A stretch of 64,000 bases of DNA from Cenococcum geophilum 1.58. Taxonomy: Eukaryota > Ascomycota > Dothideomycetes > Gloniales > Gloniaceae. The stretch lies in assembly GCA_001692895.1 (NCBI GenBank), contig KV748176.1, forward strand, positions 496,001-560,000. The letters run 5' to 3'. Of this stretch, positions 46,765 through 57,794 are shown piece after piece. Made by a program: the position numbers and the translations under genes. The notes below the pieces were generated by a model. That model was not told the origin of the DNA, searched no databases, and saw only the letters and a program-made list of their open reading frames with translations. Each line of letters starts with the position of its first letter. The stretch's first letter is position 1.

Positions 46765-47750
46765 CTAATAGAAGCAAAATTAATGGGGAGATCGGAGCGT
46801 TAGTATATATACCCCAATTAGGAATAAAAGTAACTAATTATATAGAAATAAACTAAGTAAGTAGTATATACGCTAGGGAACTAAGAGGTCTCTAGCTAGC
46901 CTTAAACCTAACGCTAAAATACTTACTATTAATTAGAAGACTTACGATATTTACGGACAGCTAAGTAGTAATTTAAGTAGTAGTAAAGCCTCGGAACTAA
47001 TTAGGATAGTACCTTATATATAAAATAAGGCAAAGGCTCCTAGTAGTATAGATAATAAGTATAAAGGTTATAATACACTAAATCCCTTTATACGTAAAGA
47101 CTAAAGGAAATAAATAAGTAGATATTTTAGTAAAGTAAGCAGCAGAATAGAGAAAGGACAGGATAGGGCTAAGAGCCCCTACCTTTCCCTCCCTATAAAG
47201 CCTATTATCTACAGCAAAAAGAACTATAAAAGCCTAAATAGAGGTATACTAGGAGAAGGAATAGGAAAGTAGTAAAACTAGAAGGGAGTTATATAGACTA
47301 GCACCAAAGATTTTAAAGCAGAGGCTTAAAATACATAACAACATACTAAAAGCCCTTTTGGCTATACTTACCTAGATCTAAACAGAAAAGGCAGCTCTAA
47401 AGAGCTACCTCTATAGGATTAAACGTGCGCCTAACTTAAGGTGTATATATTGGGGCGAATAGATAGGACAATACGTCCTAATTAAATATCCTAATTTTAA
47501 AGAACTAAGAAAAGAAATATGGCCGTATAACAACTAACTTTAAAACATTTAGAAGATCTTAAACAAGACATAGTTAGCAAAGAAGGCAGTAATCTGTATG
47601 GTATAAATAGGCCTCCTAGAGCAGTTTATAGAGGCTAGGAACAGGCTAGAAGTAACCACTTAAGTTTATTTTAATAGCAGACACGTTATATATAACATTA
47701 GCGGAAGATAGATAGCATTATAGTAAGAAAACAGGCCTGTAAAAAAGGCC

Positions 47751-48301
47751 TAGCTTTAACATATAGTACAAAACGGAGGTATTTTGTATATTTACCACTT
47801 TTTAATTATTTAATTTCGATTATCTCCTTTACACAGGAACCTATCCTGCTTGCATATATCTTTATAATTATATTACTATAGCGTTCTTTTCTAGTTCCCT
47901 TATATTTTAGACGTTTGCTCTCTCCTAGGCACTATACACCTATAGTACGTAATAGATAGGCGGACGATGGCCTTACGGAATTACTGCTGTAGGTAAGATG
48001 GGTAATTACCTAAGACCTACCTCTATAAAATAGAAGACCCGGCATAGCGCCCTTAGGGCAGCTAAAACGGAGTATAATTTTAAAAAAAGGACGTAAAAGA
48101 GCCGCATTACCCCCCACCAAAATTTATATAAGGGGCAATCTTTTTAATTTTAACTACCTAACATACGAATCGTTAGTACCCCTTAATGAAAATTTTAACC
48201 CAAGTTTATAAGTAATAAGCCAATCAATTAACTAAAAGCTTTAATTTAGAGCTTTATTATAGAAGTTAAGGCCACCTTATATACGGTCCTACCCTTATAC
48301 A
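47751..48301. other. LINE 3' flank / AT-rich spacer
   Basis: No coding signal. May include the 3' untranslated part of the LINE; an A-rich run at about 48084-48097 could be a degraded tail, but this is not established. Confidence 0.45.
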
Positions 48302-48619
48302 CGGCACTAAAATATACCTTTTTAAAATACCTATAACTTAATAACTATAATAGCTATTTATATAAAAATTTAAATATAGCTTATCTAATAGTAAGCAACC
48401 CTTTTTATAAAATAAATTTTTAAAAAATTTAAAGTTAATAATATATTATAAATAAGATTTATTTAAAATTAATGAAATATTATATTTATGTTTATATTTA
48501 TTATTTTATCTTATAAAAAGGGTTACCCGCCATTTAATAAACTATATTTAAAATTTCATATAAATAGCTATTACAGTTATTAAGTTATAGTTATTTTAAA
48601 AAGGTATATTTTGGTGCCG
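48302..48619. repeat. 318-bp fold-back MITE-like element
   Basis: CGGCACTAAAATATACCTTT and its complement near 48600-48619 start inverted arms of about 115 bp (48302-48420 with 48500-48619). AT-rich loop, no gene. Outer ends are blurred; no clear target duplication. Confidence 0.75.
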
Positions 48620-48628
48620 TATTTAAGG

Positions 48629-48797
48629 TATTACGGACTTAGTCAATTGAGGTATAAGCACGGCAAGAAGGATGCATGCAGCCTATACAATTGGATTGTC
48701 TATAAATAATATACAATCTCTAAGTCACGTAAAGTTACGTAAACTCTGCGTCTACCATAACGTCTACTATAACTACTGTTTTGCTAGTGCCGTAATA
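48629..48797 (-). repeat. Gypsy-2 3' LTR
   Basis: 169 bp, TATTACGGAC...GTGCCGTAATA, with TCTATAAATAA inside. On the minus strand it starts TATTACGGCACTAG, resembling the Gypsy-1 LTR start TGTTACGGCACTAA. Bounded by the polypurine tract on its right. The partner LTR is missing. Confidence 0.72.
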
Positions 48798-50641
48798 TTA
48801 CCCCCCCCCTCTAAAAAAGCCTACCCTTAGGCTTTATATGTCCATATTATAACTATAGGGCGTTTTTGTCTTTATGCTCTTCCAGTAGCTTATTATCTTT
48901 ATTATACTAGCATTCTATCTATTTATCTAAGTACTTTAGTAGTTTAGGTTTATTAAAGTAACGGCTATAAAACTCCTAAAGCTTATAGGGACTATTTATA
49001 AAGTTCTATATAAGATACTAGGTAGGGTCTAGGTTATATCCTTTCTAACTTACGCGGTACTTTAGCGTTTCCCTTATAAGTTTACAGGCTAGTATTTCTT
49101 TAATTTCCTACTTATCTTCGCCGTTAACTTAAATTAGTAGTAGGGGTAGGTTTACTTATCCTAACAAAGGGTCTATAGTAGCCTTTTATAACGTATTTAG
49201 TAAAAAAACAGAATGGACTTTAACTAAGTTTAGGAGCTTAACCTTATATAAGTTTCCTATTTTTACTAGGGATCCTATATAGTCCTACTATTTAATAGTT
49301 AAGCTTATAGCTAGGCCGTTCTGTCTTCTAGTTCTTTATTATAACCTAGACCATATCGCCTATAGTAAAATTAGGCTCTCGCTTATATTTATTTGCTTAC
49401 TATTCTATTAATTTCTAAGCCTTTATTAGATTTATATAGGCTACCATTTAAGCTTCTTCTAAGCGCTTAGTATACTACTAGGCTTCTTTATAAGATAATT
49501 TCTTGCGTATAGTCTAGGGCCCTTCTAGTCTTTCCTAATTAAAGCTTATATGGGGTAATAGCCCATTTCCAGTTAAATAGGGGCAAATCCTATAAAGTTA
49601 TAAGGTAGGGTTGCTTGGGCGTAATCTATTAAGGGTAGCAATTTAAACTAGTTATCCTAGAAGTAGTTAATAAAGGGCCAGAGTCTTTGGTCTAAATATT
49701 AATTTATAATCTCCGTCTGGCCGTCTATTTAAGGGTAGTATACTATAGAGAGCTTTAACTTAATACCTAAGATTTAGGTAAACTTGTTCCAGAAAGCTAA
49801 TATAAACTACAGTTTATAGTTGGATATAATAGTATCTAGCGGTCTATAGATTTAGTAGATATAATAGATATATAGTTAGGCCGCCTCTTTAGCGTTAATA
49901 TTCTTATAATAGGGGATTAAAAACAGGCGCTTGCTAAAGTGGTTTACTAGAATTATAGCCATATTATATCCGTTACGGTCTATAGGTAACTTATAAAAGT
50001 CTATAAAGACATACTACTAGGGGCGTTCCGGTATTAGGAGTGGTTTTAATAGTCCTGGGGTCTTATCTTATAGAATTATAGACCTACGGCAGCTGTTGCA
50101 GTTCTATATATAACGGTTAACATCTTTAATTATTCCGGGCCAGTAATAATAGTCACTAATAATCTTATAGGTCTTGTTCTTTTTAGGGTGGGCTATAGAA
50201 ACCTAAGTATATACTTTAGTAATAAGCTAAGTCCGTAAGTTCTATTCCTTTACTACTAATAGCTATTTCTAGTGCTTAAGCAGTCCATTTTTAAGGGACT
50301 ATAGGCCAGTATTATTCTTTACCTTTTTACGATACTCTTATAGGGAAGGGGCTGTATACTTTACTTACAGCAGTTTATTAATAAGGTTAAGTTTTATAGA
50401 ATTAATAGGATATATTATTACGGCACTGTTATAGACCCTAGTTAGGGGCTCGGCCAAGCCTTAGCGCCATATATATAGACGTATCCTTTCCTTAACCTTC
50501 TTCTAGACCTCGTCTTAGAATTCTCATTTACTGGCTACTAATAGATTCTACTCTTTTGACTAAGCCTTTATATATATCTTAGCGCTTAAAGGGTCTGTAT
50601 TTAGTTCTACTTATATTTAAGGGTTAAGGTATTTAGGTTAT

Positions 50642-50827
50642 TATTGGAAACACAGGGTAACTTACCAATAACGACTACTCGAGTAGGGTTACAGTGATAT
50701 TGGTTAATTCTTATTGATAGGAATAAGGAAAGGGGTAAGGAACTTAAGGTTCCTTACTACGCTAGGGCTATGTTGACACGTGACGGCAATATGCTTTATG
50801 CGACGGCAACTTACCTTATTCCCGACA
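50642..50827 (-). repeat. Copia-2 LTR (3' on element strand)
   Basis: 186 bp; contains CTACTCGAGTAG and GGAACTTAAGGTTCC; ends ATTCCCGACA on the plus strand. Confidence 0.95.
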
Positions 50828-50999
50828 CTAGCAACTCTTCTTTTTATGGTTGCTATATATATATATATATAAACAGACAGTATATAACAATACTAGACAA
50901 TATATAACAAAACTAGACAATATATAACAAAACCAGACGATATACGACAATGCGGCAGTTAGTAGAATTTAGTAGATAACGCGAAGACGGGTGGGCCGC

Positions 51000-51175
51000 T
51001 AAGACGCTAGTAGTAAGCGAGCTAATGGCGATTTTCTATGCCGGGCATGGAAAATCCTAATTAGTTGGTAGAAGTCCACACCGCCACCTAAATTAATTAG
51101 GTGTGGCGCTCTTGGCAAGGATCTAACTAATTAGATAACTTTAACCGGCGGTCGAAGTTCCATAAGATCTTAACT
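51000..51175. repeat. Long form of the shared palindromic module (Copia-2 copy)
   Basis: Palindrome at 51030-51056 (GATTTTCTATGCC, GGGCATGGAAAATC). Left flank GGCCGCTAAGACGCTAGTAG, right flank ACACCGCCACCTAAATTAAT and TTTAACCGGCGGTCGAAGTT. About 170 bp match 1870-2070 in Gypsy-1, although the host elements belong to different superfamilies. Confidence 0.88.
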
Positions 51176-51199
51176 TCTCTAAATTTCCCTCTTAACCTA

Positions 51200-54100
51200 A
51201 CCTTTAACTCGTATATATAGAGTATTTATATTAATAAACGTCTCTAGTGCCTTGTTTGGGTTTGCCTTTATTATTACATCTACTAGGTTATCTTAGCTAT
51301 TAATCTATTAAATCTTAAAGAGTTCTTAACGCTTATAGGACTGCTAAAGTGCCATAATATTAATTATAAGACGCTTTTCCTTTATAGTACTAAGCTTAAC
51401 TAAACACTTATAGAGGGAATATAAGTCAGTGTATATAATTATAGAAATAGCGGGAAGTTTGAGCCGGTCTATAATTATCTTAAGGGTAGTTCTAATTGTA
51501 ATTGCTATATTAACTCCGCTAACTATTCTATATATCTCTAATACTAGAACGCTTTAAGTAACGCGCTTACTCTTAGTTAAGCTCTAATAAATAAGGTTGC
51601 TGTAAATTGTGAAATTATTCTCTCTAGTAAATTTATTTATAATAATAATCTTATATCCTAGCTAAAAGCTAAAATCTTTATTATTTATAAATAATCTATT
51701 AACGAATACGAAGAGCTTAGCGGTAGGAAGGCTAATAGGCATATAGAGTAGTCCCCTGTTAAGATAGTTTATTTACTAAAAAAGACGCTTATTTAGGGCA
51801 AAAACGTTATCCTTAGTTAATTCCTAGTGTTAAGCAGCAATAGAGAGATTAAAGGAAGCCTTGGGTTAATAGATAGAAGCTATATAAGCTCTGCGAGCGC
51901 GTTACTCCATATATTCTTACTTTAGAGAATTAACGTTAATAACGTTAATCTTCTTACCTTGACCCTTTTAGCGTAGAGCAATAGAGCCCTTATTTAAGGA
52001 GAGGATATATTTATTAAAGAGTAATAGTATTACTAAGTTAAGTCTTTCCTTTAGCTTTGCTATAAGATTTGCCTTCACTAGCTTATCTTCTTTAAGAGCT
52101 AAGAATTAGTTATCTCCTAAGATAATTATATCGTCTATTTATATGCCGACAATTCTAAATAAAGTTCCTGTAGTTATAATAAAGAAGCAGGGATTAAATA
52201 TAGAAGTAGTTATTAAAAGCTTCTCCTTATAGTGCTTGCTGTAGGTAGCCTACTAATGAGTTCCTGCCTCTGCGATTCCATATAATGGCTTAAGTACGAC
52301 TATAATCATATCCTCGGGATATTAGTGGCAAATTTACTCTAAAAGGTATGCTAGTATTAAGCGCTAAAGGCGCGTCTCTAATTAGGTATAGGCCTAAGTA
52401 ATATTTCGCAGATAAACCGCTATTCTATTCTTTATTAAGGAGGGAGCTAGCGTAATAATAACTCGTTAACTAGCTTGTTAAATTGTAGGGGATTATATAA
52501 GGATTACTTTCTTACTATTATTGTTATAACCTTAAATAACTAGCCTTAACTTCTTAAATGGGGTATCAGTAGCTTTGCCTTTAATCTTATTAACTATTTT
52601 TAACTTAAATATGCGGACTCCATCGAACTTAGTAGGGTTATATTTTTTAAATTTAAAGACTCCTTTTATAATAAGACCGTTGATCTCCTACTTATTAGAT
52701 ACTTAAAAAGGAGCTCCTAAAGTTATAATACGGCCTTCCTTTTAGAGCTATTTTACAAGTTTAAAGTTAGCCTTCTTTTTAGCTGTTATAAAGGCCATTA
52801 ATAGTTTATCTTTATTCTTAATAGCGGTAACAAATTGCTCTTTAAAATTAATAAGATGTTGGCAATTTTATAATCCCTTTAGGCGACCTCTACCGCGTTA
52901 TAGTTGCGGTATGTCTACTATAATTATATTAGAATTGCCTTCACCTTCTAGAGCATATTGATCGTGGTTCTCCTCTAGGGTATCCTTTAGGGTATCCTAT
53001 AAAGGCTCGGAGCTATTATCCCTATAATAGGGCTTAATAACAGTTAAGTGGAATTAAGTGGGTCTATAGGGCATCTAAAGAGTATAAGTTTAACTATTAA
53101 TTATAATAAGTTTATATAGGCCTAACTATTCTCCCTTTTTACGCTATACGCGTACCTCTAATTAGAGTGGCAGATTAAGCGTAGTTAAGGTATTTAGGCC
53201 ATTTCTTATTCCTAGTGCGTCGTTAACCTAACGCGTAGCGTAGAGACGTTATACCTCCTTCATTGCCTTATGAATAGCCTTAGCTTATTATATAATAGAG
53301 GGAGATAGTAGAGAATCGTTAGTTATTTAAGGGTAGGCGCTAAAGACTAGCAACGTAGGTACAAGCCTATCTAGGCTAGTGGTATTATTAATAGCCTTAA
53401 CAGCCATCTGTAGAATAAGCTCTTTGCTAGTACCCTCTAGTTTTAAAGAAATAATCTTATATACGTGGCGTAATGGCGTATAATATTGTTCTACTTTTCC
53501 AACACTATTATATGCCTTAATGGGGACTTCCTTAACCTCAATTGTTATTGCCTTTGCCTATTATTAAAACTCCATAGATAAGAAGTTCTTTCCTATATTA
53601 TAAACAATTTAATTAGGGGGTCCTAGGTAGACATTAATCTAGCATAATTAAAGAGTATCCTATACGTTCCTAGCTAATATATCTTTTAAAAAGCGTGCGG
53701 CTTAGAAGGAGGTTAAGAAGTTAATAACTTAGAGTACTAGCTTACCGCTAAGATATATAACATCTATAATAATATAAAAGTTAAAGTTATAGTTATCTTT
53801 AAGAGTAAACTTAAATCGGCCAGAGGACTTCTAGTTTATTTAGCAGTAGTAGCAGTACTTTATAAGATATTTAATCACCTTAACCTTAACTTTATAACCT
53901 ACTTACTAAAGGACCCTAAGCAATTAGTAAACAGATGGGTAGCTAAAACAACGGTATAGTTAATGTAACTCTAACTTAGTTAGGTAGCTTTAAGTAACGC
54001 TCCTTTCTAGCTATTAAAGGAGCAACTAAGGGTAACCCTACTTGCGTATAACGGGCACCTAACTATTTCCCTAGACAAGTATATTCTTAAGGTTATTAAG

Positions 54101-55880
54101 CTTAATACCTAATTTATTTATATTTTGGATGTAGAATAGGAACGGGGTATTTGCGGGGATAATATAGAAAGTAATATATCCTAACGGGGTTTGGACCTTA
54201 ATTATACTAAAAGAAATTATAGTACCCTTGCTAAAGCGAATTATATATTAGCCTACTATTAATTAGTTAATCTAAATAGAGCTATTAAGCTGCTAAAGAG
54301 CTCGAATTTGAGGCTCTCCTACTATAGATACTCCTGCGGCTCTAGTATCTGGCATAATACTATAAAAGACGTTTGCTAAGTATCTATTATTAAAGGAGAA
54401 CGCGGAACTTTCCTTTAGCTCGTTAAAAATATCTAACTTTATAATAGAATAGAGCGTAGATTAGTTATTAAGGATAGCAACGGTTTGTATGCTATTTACC
54501 TTACTATACTTAGTAAAGTATTAGTCGGGAGAGTAGTTCTCAATTTCTATATCTATAAGGAGCTATTTAGCCTTATTAACCTTACCCTTAAGATCTTCTT
54601 CGCCTTTATATTAAACTAGGAAGTTTTAAAAGTAGGCTATAGTAACCTTTTAGTTTCTAACGTTTTATATGCTCTAGCGAAACCTATTATATGCCTCCTT
54701 TTGTCTATTAAGAGGGTGTCTAGTTAACTAGTAATTTAGCTTCTTATAAATATAGCACTTCTTCTAACAATCGCTCTAAAGTAAACCTCTATAAGGACCT
54801 CTATAATTGCCTTATAGTTAACGTTAATCGTACCCTTTACTGTATTCCCTACTACGTCTACTATATATTTAATTAGTCCAGTTATAATTATATTAGTTAG
54901 CTAGGTTAATCAAAGTAGGTTAAAGTTAGGCGTTAAATTACTATACTTCTTAAGAGCGTAGAGCGGTGCCAATAGAGGATCTTAATTAAGTATACACTCC
55001 TTTATAAGTACTTATAGGGTTAAAAAGAGCGAGATTATATTCTTTAATACCTCGGCATACGTTAATGACTTAATCGCGTAGGCTAAGGTCCTCTTAATAT
55101 AATTTAGATAAACTACACTAAATTGTCTAAAGTTAATTAAAGAGCTTTTAAAGATAATTAAGCCGAGAGACACCTAGGTTCGTAGCAATAATTCTTAGAA
55201 AGGTAGTCTCTCTCCACTCCGATATATATTGCTGCTTATTCTCTTTTATTTTAAAGTGGCATCTTATCTTATATATTATTTAGTTAAAATTATATCCTTT
55301 TTCTGCCAAATGATCATAATAGAAGGTACTAACGCGGCCCTTAAGCATAACGGAATAGGCGTTATAATATTAGTTAGGTTCTAGTCCAACCTTCTAATAA
55401 TAGTTATAAAAGATACGCAGCTTCGAATTAAGGATATTATATAGTTCCCCACTAAACTTCTTCTCCTAGTCTGTATAGAGCTTCGTAAGCTCTATAAGCA
55501 TTTTTAAGGTGCCTCTAAGTAGTATTAGACTACGTTAAAATTACATTAGAGATTAAGGTGGGGATTGCTTTATAGGCTATAGTGGAGATATAGGGCTTAG
55601 TAGAACACGGCGTAGTACCTAATCTTCCTATAGTAGAGTTCGAAGGTTATTAAATCGCGAAGCAAGGGGATCTTGCGCTTACTTTTAAGGGGTAGTGGTT
55701 AACGTTACTAGTTAAATTAGTAGATCCTAGGGAGCTAGAGATAGAGGTAGAAGCAATAGATGCGGAACGTGAGAACTTATACCTAGAGTAATGGAATTAG
55801 AGCGCGTCTCTATTGGCGTATCATTTGGATTTTATTGTAAGTTGAGCTTCCTCTTAGTGCGTAGTTAGTGCTTAACCTCT
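51200..55880 (-). pseudogene. Copia-2 gag-pol polyprotein, degraded
   Basis: The minus-strand sequence is a diverged copy of the Copia-1 polyprotein: RNase H (about 51750-51200), RT (about 52900-52050), integrase (about 54060-53050), protease (about 54500-54300) and gag (about 55880-54600). For example 52080-52300 is the complement of the region at 35590-35790, including the site of the degraded TDD box. It has no insertion corresponding to the TRIM in Copia-1. Stops are mostly TAA/TAG. The 5' leader (about 55900-56600) is closer to normal composition. Confidence 0.87.
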
Positions 55881-56627
55881 TATAGAGTCCATTTATGCTC
55901 TTCTTTTACGTTAATAATTTGCTCCTAGATATTATCTCTAATAGCACCCCTATCTATAGGAACAAATACTCTATTCTCCCGAAGGAAGTTACGGAAGTCT
56001 TATATAACGTCCTTCTTTGCGAGAGCCTATATTTCCTTTATCCATCTAATAAAGTCCTCCTTTATATAACACTATAGCTCGGTATTATTGTATTCGCTGT
56101 CTATATAGTGTACTATGCGGTATACTAAGAATCCGTTTAGGTCCTATTCCTTAGCGTTTATAGGGTTAATGTCTATATCCTATGTCTCCGGGTTAATGCT
56201 TTTCTCGTACTTCTTTAGGTAGGTTGATGCTATAGTAGGTATAGAATCGACGGGGTGTCGTACGTCGAAGGTAGGTAGGGTTTTTGGCTTTGTAGAATCT
56301 CGTAGGTTTGCTATCAAAAGGTAGGCAATCGAGATGTTGTCGACGCGTTTTGGACGTTAACTTTAGGACCGTAGGTTTAGTGACACTTCTGACCTAAAGT
56401 ACTTGACTAAATCTTCGTAAACGTAGTTGTTCTGCGTAATAGACGCAACTTGGTATCTCCTAGTACTTAGTGACACTTCTGTTACTAGTTTTCCGCAAGT
56501 TTAAGGTAGTATAGTATCGCCGGGATCCATTCTATATAAGCGTATATAGCACCCCTATACGAGACTGTCTCTTCTATTCGAAAACCTAGCTGCTCTATAG
56601 TTGACTGTGTATTCAACTACTGATCAG

Positions 56628-56813
56628 TGTTAGAAACATAGGGTGACTCACTAATAACGACTACTCGAGTAGGGTTACAGTGATGTTAGTTAATTCTTAT
56701 TGATAGGAATGAGGAAAGGGGTAAGGAACTTAAGGTTCCTTACCACGCTAGGGCCACGTCGACACGTGACGGCAATATGCTTCATGCGACGGCAACTTGC
56801 CTCATTCCCGACA
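56628..56813 (-). repeat. Copia-2 LTR (5' on element strand)
   Basis: Second 186-bp copy, less RIP-altered (CTTGCCTCATTCCCGACA). CTGATCAGTAGTTGAA, the primer-binding position, adjoins it on the minus strand. Confidence 0.95.
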
Positions 56814-56855
56814 GTTATAGTAGTATCTAAGTCTATAATAAGATCTTTGCAGCTA

Positions 56856-57287
56856 ACGTACTCTATAGGTAAGCGGCCCACACGGGTAAGCGGCCCACCT
56901 CAAAAATTAGAAAAATCACACCTTAATATCCCAACAACCACTGTATAATAAAATTTAATACTTTAGATTTAGACTTTTATATATACTTTATAGCTTTTAT
57001 TAAAGTTGCATCGTAAATAGGTTAGTAGTTTTTAAGATATTATAACTTAGGGGCCAAAATAAGGCTAAATTACTATATCTTAAAAACTACTAACCTATTT
57101 ACAATGCAACTTTAATAAGAGCTGTAGAGTATATATAAAAGTCTAAACCCAAATTTTTAAAATTTATTATTAAGTAGTTGTTGAGATATTAAGGTGTGGT
57201 TTTTCCAATTTTTGGTGAGGTTTTAAGGTGGGCCGCTTACCCGTGTGGACCGCTTACCCGTATAGGCCGCTTATCTATAGAGTACGT
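56856..57287. mobile_element. 432-bp fold-back MITE with Fot1-like ends
   Basis: Ends ACGTACTCTATAGGTAAGCG and complement, flanked by TA (56854-56855 and 57288-57289). The arms are complementary almost to the centre near 57055. Subterminal GGTAAGCGGCC(C/T)AC units are repeated two to three times in each arm. The ends resemble those of the Fot1 element at 8619 (ACGTAGTCGGTAAGC..GGCC). No gene; the open frame starting at 56700 on plus and that at 56881 on minus span parts of it and the Copia-2 LTR by chance. Confidence 0.88.
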
Positions 57288-57588
57288 TACCTAATTATCT
57301 AAATCTTATTTACGCCTTATAAGAGCATCTATATAGTTAGTAACACTTAGCCTATATATAATTAGGAAGTTAAATTAGGATAGAACCTCTGCTTAGTGTA
57401 CCTACCGGGCTATAAGGGCCTTTATTATTATAAAATATTCTAAAGCCTTATAATTAGAAACTACTTAAATAGACTTAGGGGCTCTTTTTAACTATATTCA
57501 CCAGTACTAAAAGCTAGAGATAATAGCTAGCATCTCTTTATCGTGGATGGGGTAGTTTAGCTTAGCATCTACTATAGCATTAGGATTT

Positions 57589-57794
57589 TTTTTTTGGGTC
57601 GTTGTTGCGGTTTGCGGCAAATTGCCGCAAACCGTACGATCGTGGTAGATGTATATAGTTGATAGCAATTTGCGCAAAACGCACGTTTTGTAACAAGTTT
57701 GCAGCACCCTAATAGCAATTTGCGCGTTTTATAACAAGTTTGCAGCATCTAATAGCAAATTACGGCAAAACGCTACCTTAAAAATAAATAGTGC
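57589..57794. repeat. Palindrome and diverged direct repeats, unknown
   Basis: A 27-bp palindrome (57608-57634, half CGGTTTGCGGCAA) is followed by three diverged units starting TAGCAA(T/A)TT(G/A)CG, the first two sharing TAACAAGTTTGCAGCA. It lies at the 5' breakpoint of Gypsy-2 next to a poly-T run. No family recognised. Confidence 0.6.

Larger units (their letters stand above)
37243..47480 (+). pseudogene. LINE ORF2: endonuclease, reverse transcriptase, RNase H, degraded
   Basis: Endonuclease (to about 38500) shows GRDFNLYYPK-GGPKVRSNYK near 38215-38290, family GDFN..HP.WGG. The reverse transcriptase (about 39150-40100) includes a 60-codon open stretch at 39340-39522 with MYRLIALLNIVGKVINKVL, then SLLMLDISGAFNNILYYKL, GLLILLIPYLFYNTNLLN and YINNISIIVN at 39841-39870, where the family box is Y(V/A)DD. 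After Copia-3 the frame resumes with RNase H: VYTRELRGLQLAL near 46870, LTIFTDS near 46945-46962, and a C-terminal knuckle with RAPNLRCIYWGE near 47425-47460 (Cys to Tyr). This domain set is that of Tad1/I-like fungal LINEs. Inactive: many TAG/TAA and two large insertions. Confidence 0.87.
29249..47750 (+). mobile_element. Tad1-like non-LTR retrotransposon (LINE), broken by three insertions
   Basis: Segments 29249-30353, 30532-30705, 37243-40766 and 46770 to about 47750 read as one element: ORF1 with zinc knuckles, then endonuclease, reverse transcriptase and RNase H. It is interrupted by a solo LTR, Copia-1 and Copia-3, each with exact target duplications, which shows these parts belong together. 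The 5' and 3' ends are not defined; no poly-A tail or target duplication was found. All parts are RIP-altered, though 29220-29580 less so. Confidence 0.85.
50642..56813 (-). mobile_element. Copia-2: full-length Ty1/Copia retrotransposon inside Gypsy-2
   Basis: 186-bp LTRs (50642-50827, 56628-56813) and perfect duplication GTTAT at 50637-50641 and 56814-56818. Minus-strand coding. Same family as Copia-1, in the opposite direction. A TA run and a tandem AGACAATATATAACAAAAC repeat (about 50870-50960) occupy the 3' leader side. Confidence 0.95.
48629..57588 (-). mobile_element. Gypsy-2: truncated Ty3/Gypsy chromovirus carrying Copia-2 and a MITE
   Basis: A 3' LTR (48629-48797), a polypurine tract (minus strand AGAGGGGGGGG next to the LTR) and pol sequence on the minus strand, interrupted by Copia-2 at 50642 and by the MITE at 56856. 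The pol frame resumes at 57290 with RNase H and stops at a poly-T stretch near 57580-57590; RT, protease, gag and the 5' LTR are not seen. The breakpoint there may be a deletion or another insertion. Confidence 0.8.
48830..57588 (-). pseudogene. Gypsy-2 pol (RNase H, integrase, chromodomain), degraded
   Basis: From the 5' side of the minus strand: RNase H at 57585-57300 with NYPIHDKEMLAIISSF and YKALEYF (family TDHKNLEYF); then, after Copia-2 and the MITE, integrase zinc region DYYYWPGIIKDVNRYI-NCNSC near 50155-50090, catalytic core with PERP--YVFIDFYKLP and DRNGYNMAIILVNHFSKR near 50020-49930, and a C-terminal chromodomain near 49080-48900 (YRVS-KGYNLDPT-Y, then EFYSRYFNKPKL). The domain order is that of chromoviruses. 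Distinct from Gypsy-1 in sequence. Stops are mainly TAG/TAA. Confidence 0.83.

Noticed and set aside
56690..56948. Overlapping frames of 63 (minus) and 82 (plus) codons
   Set aside because: They span the Copia-2 LTR and the MITE arm; open by chance in non-coding repeats.
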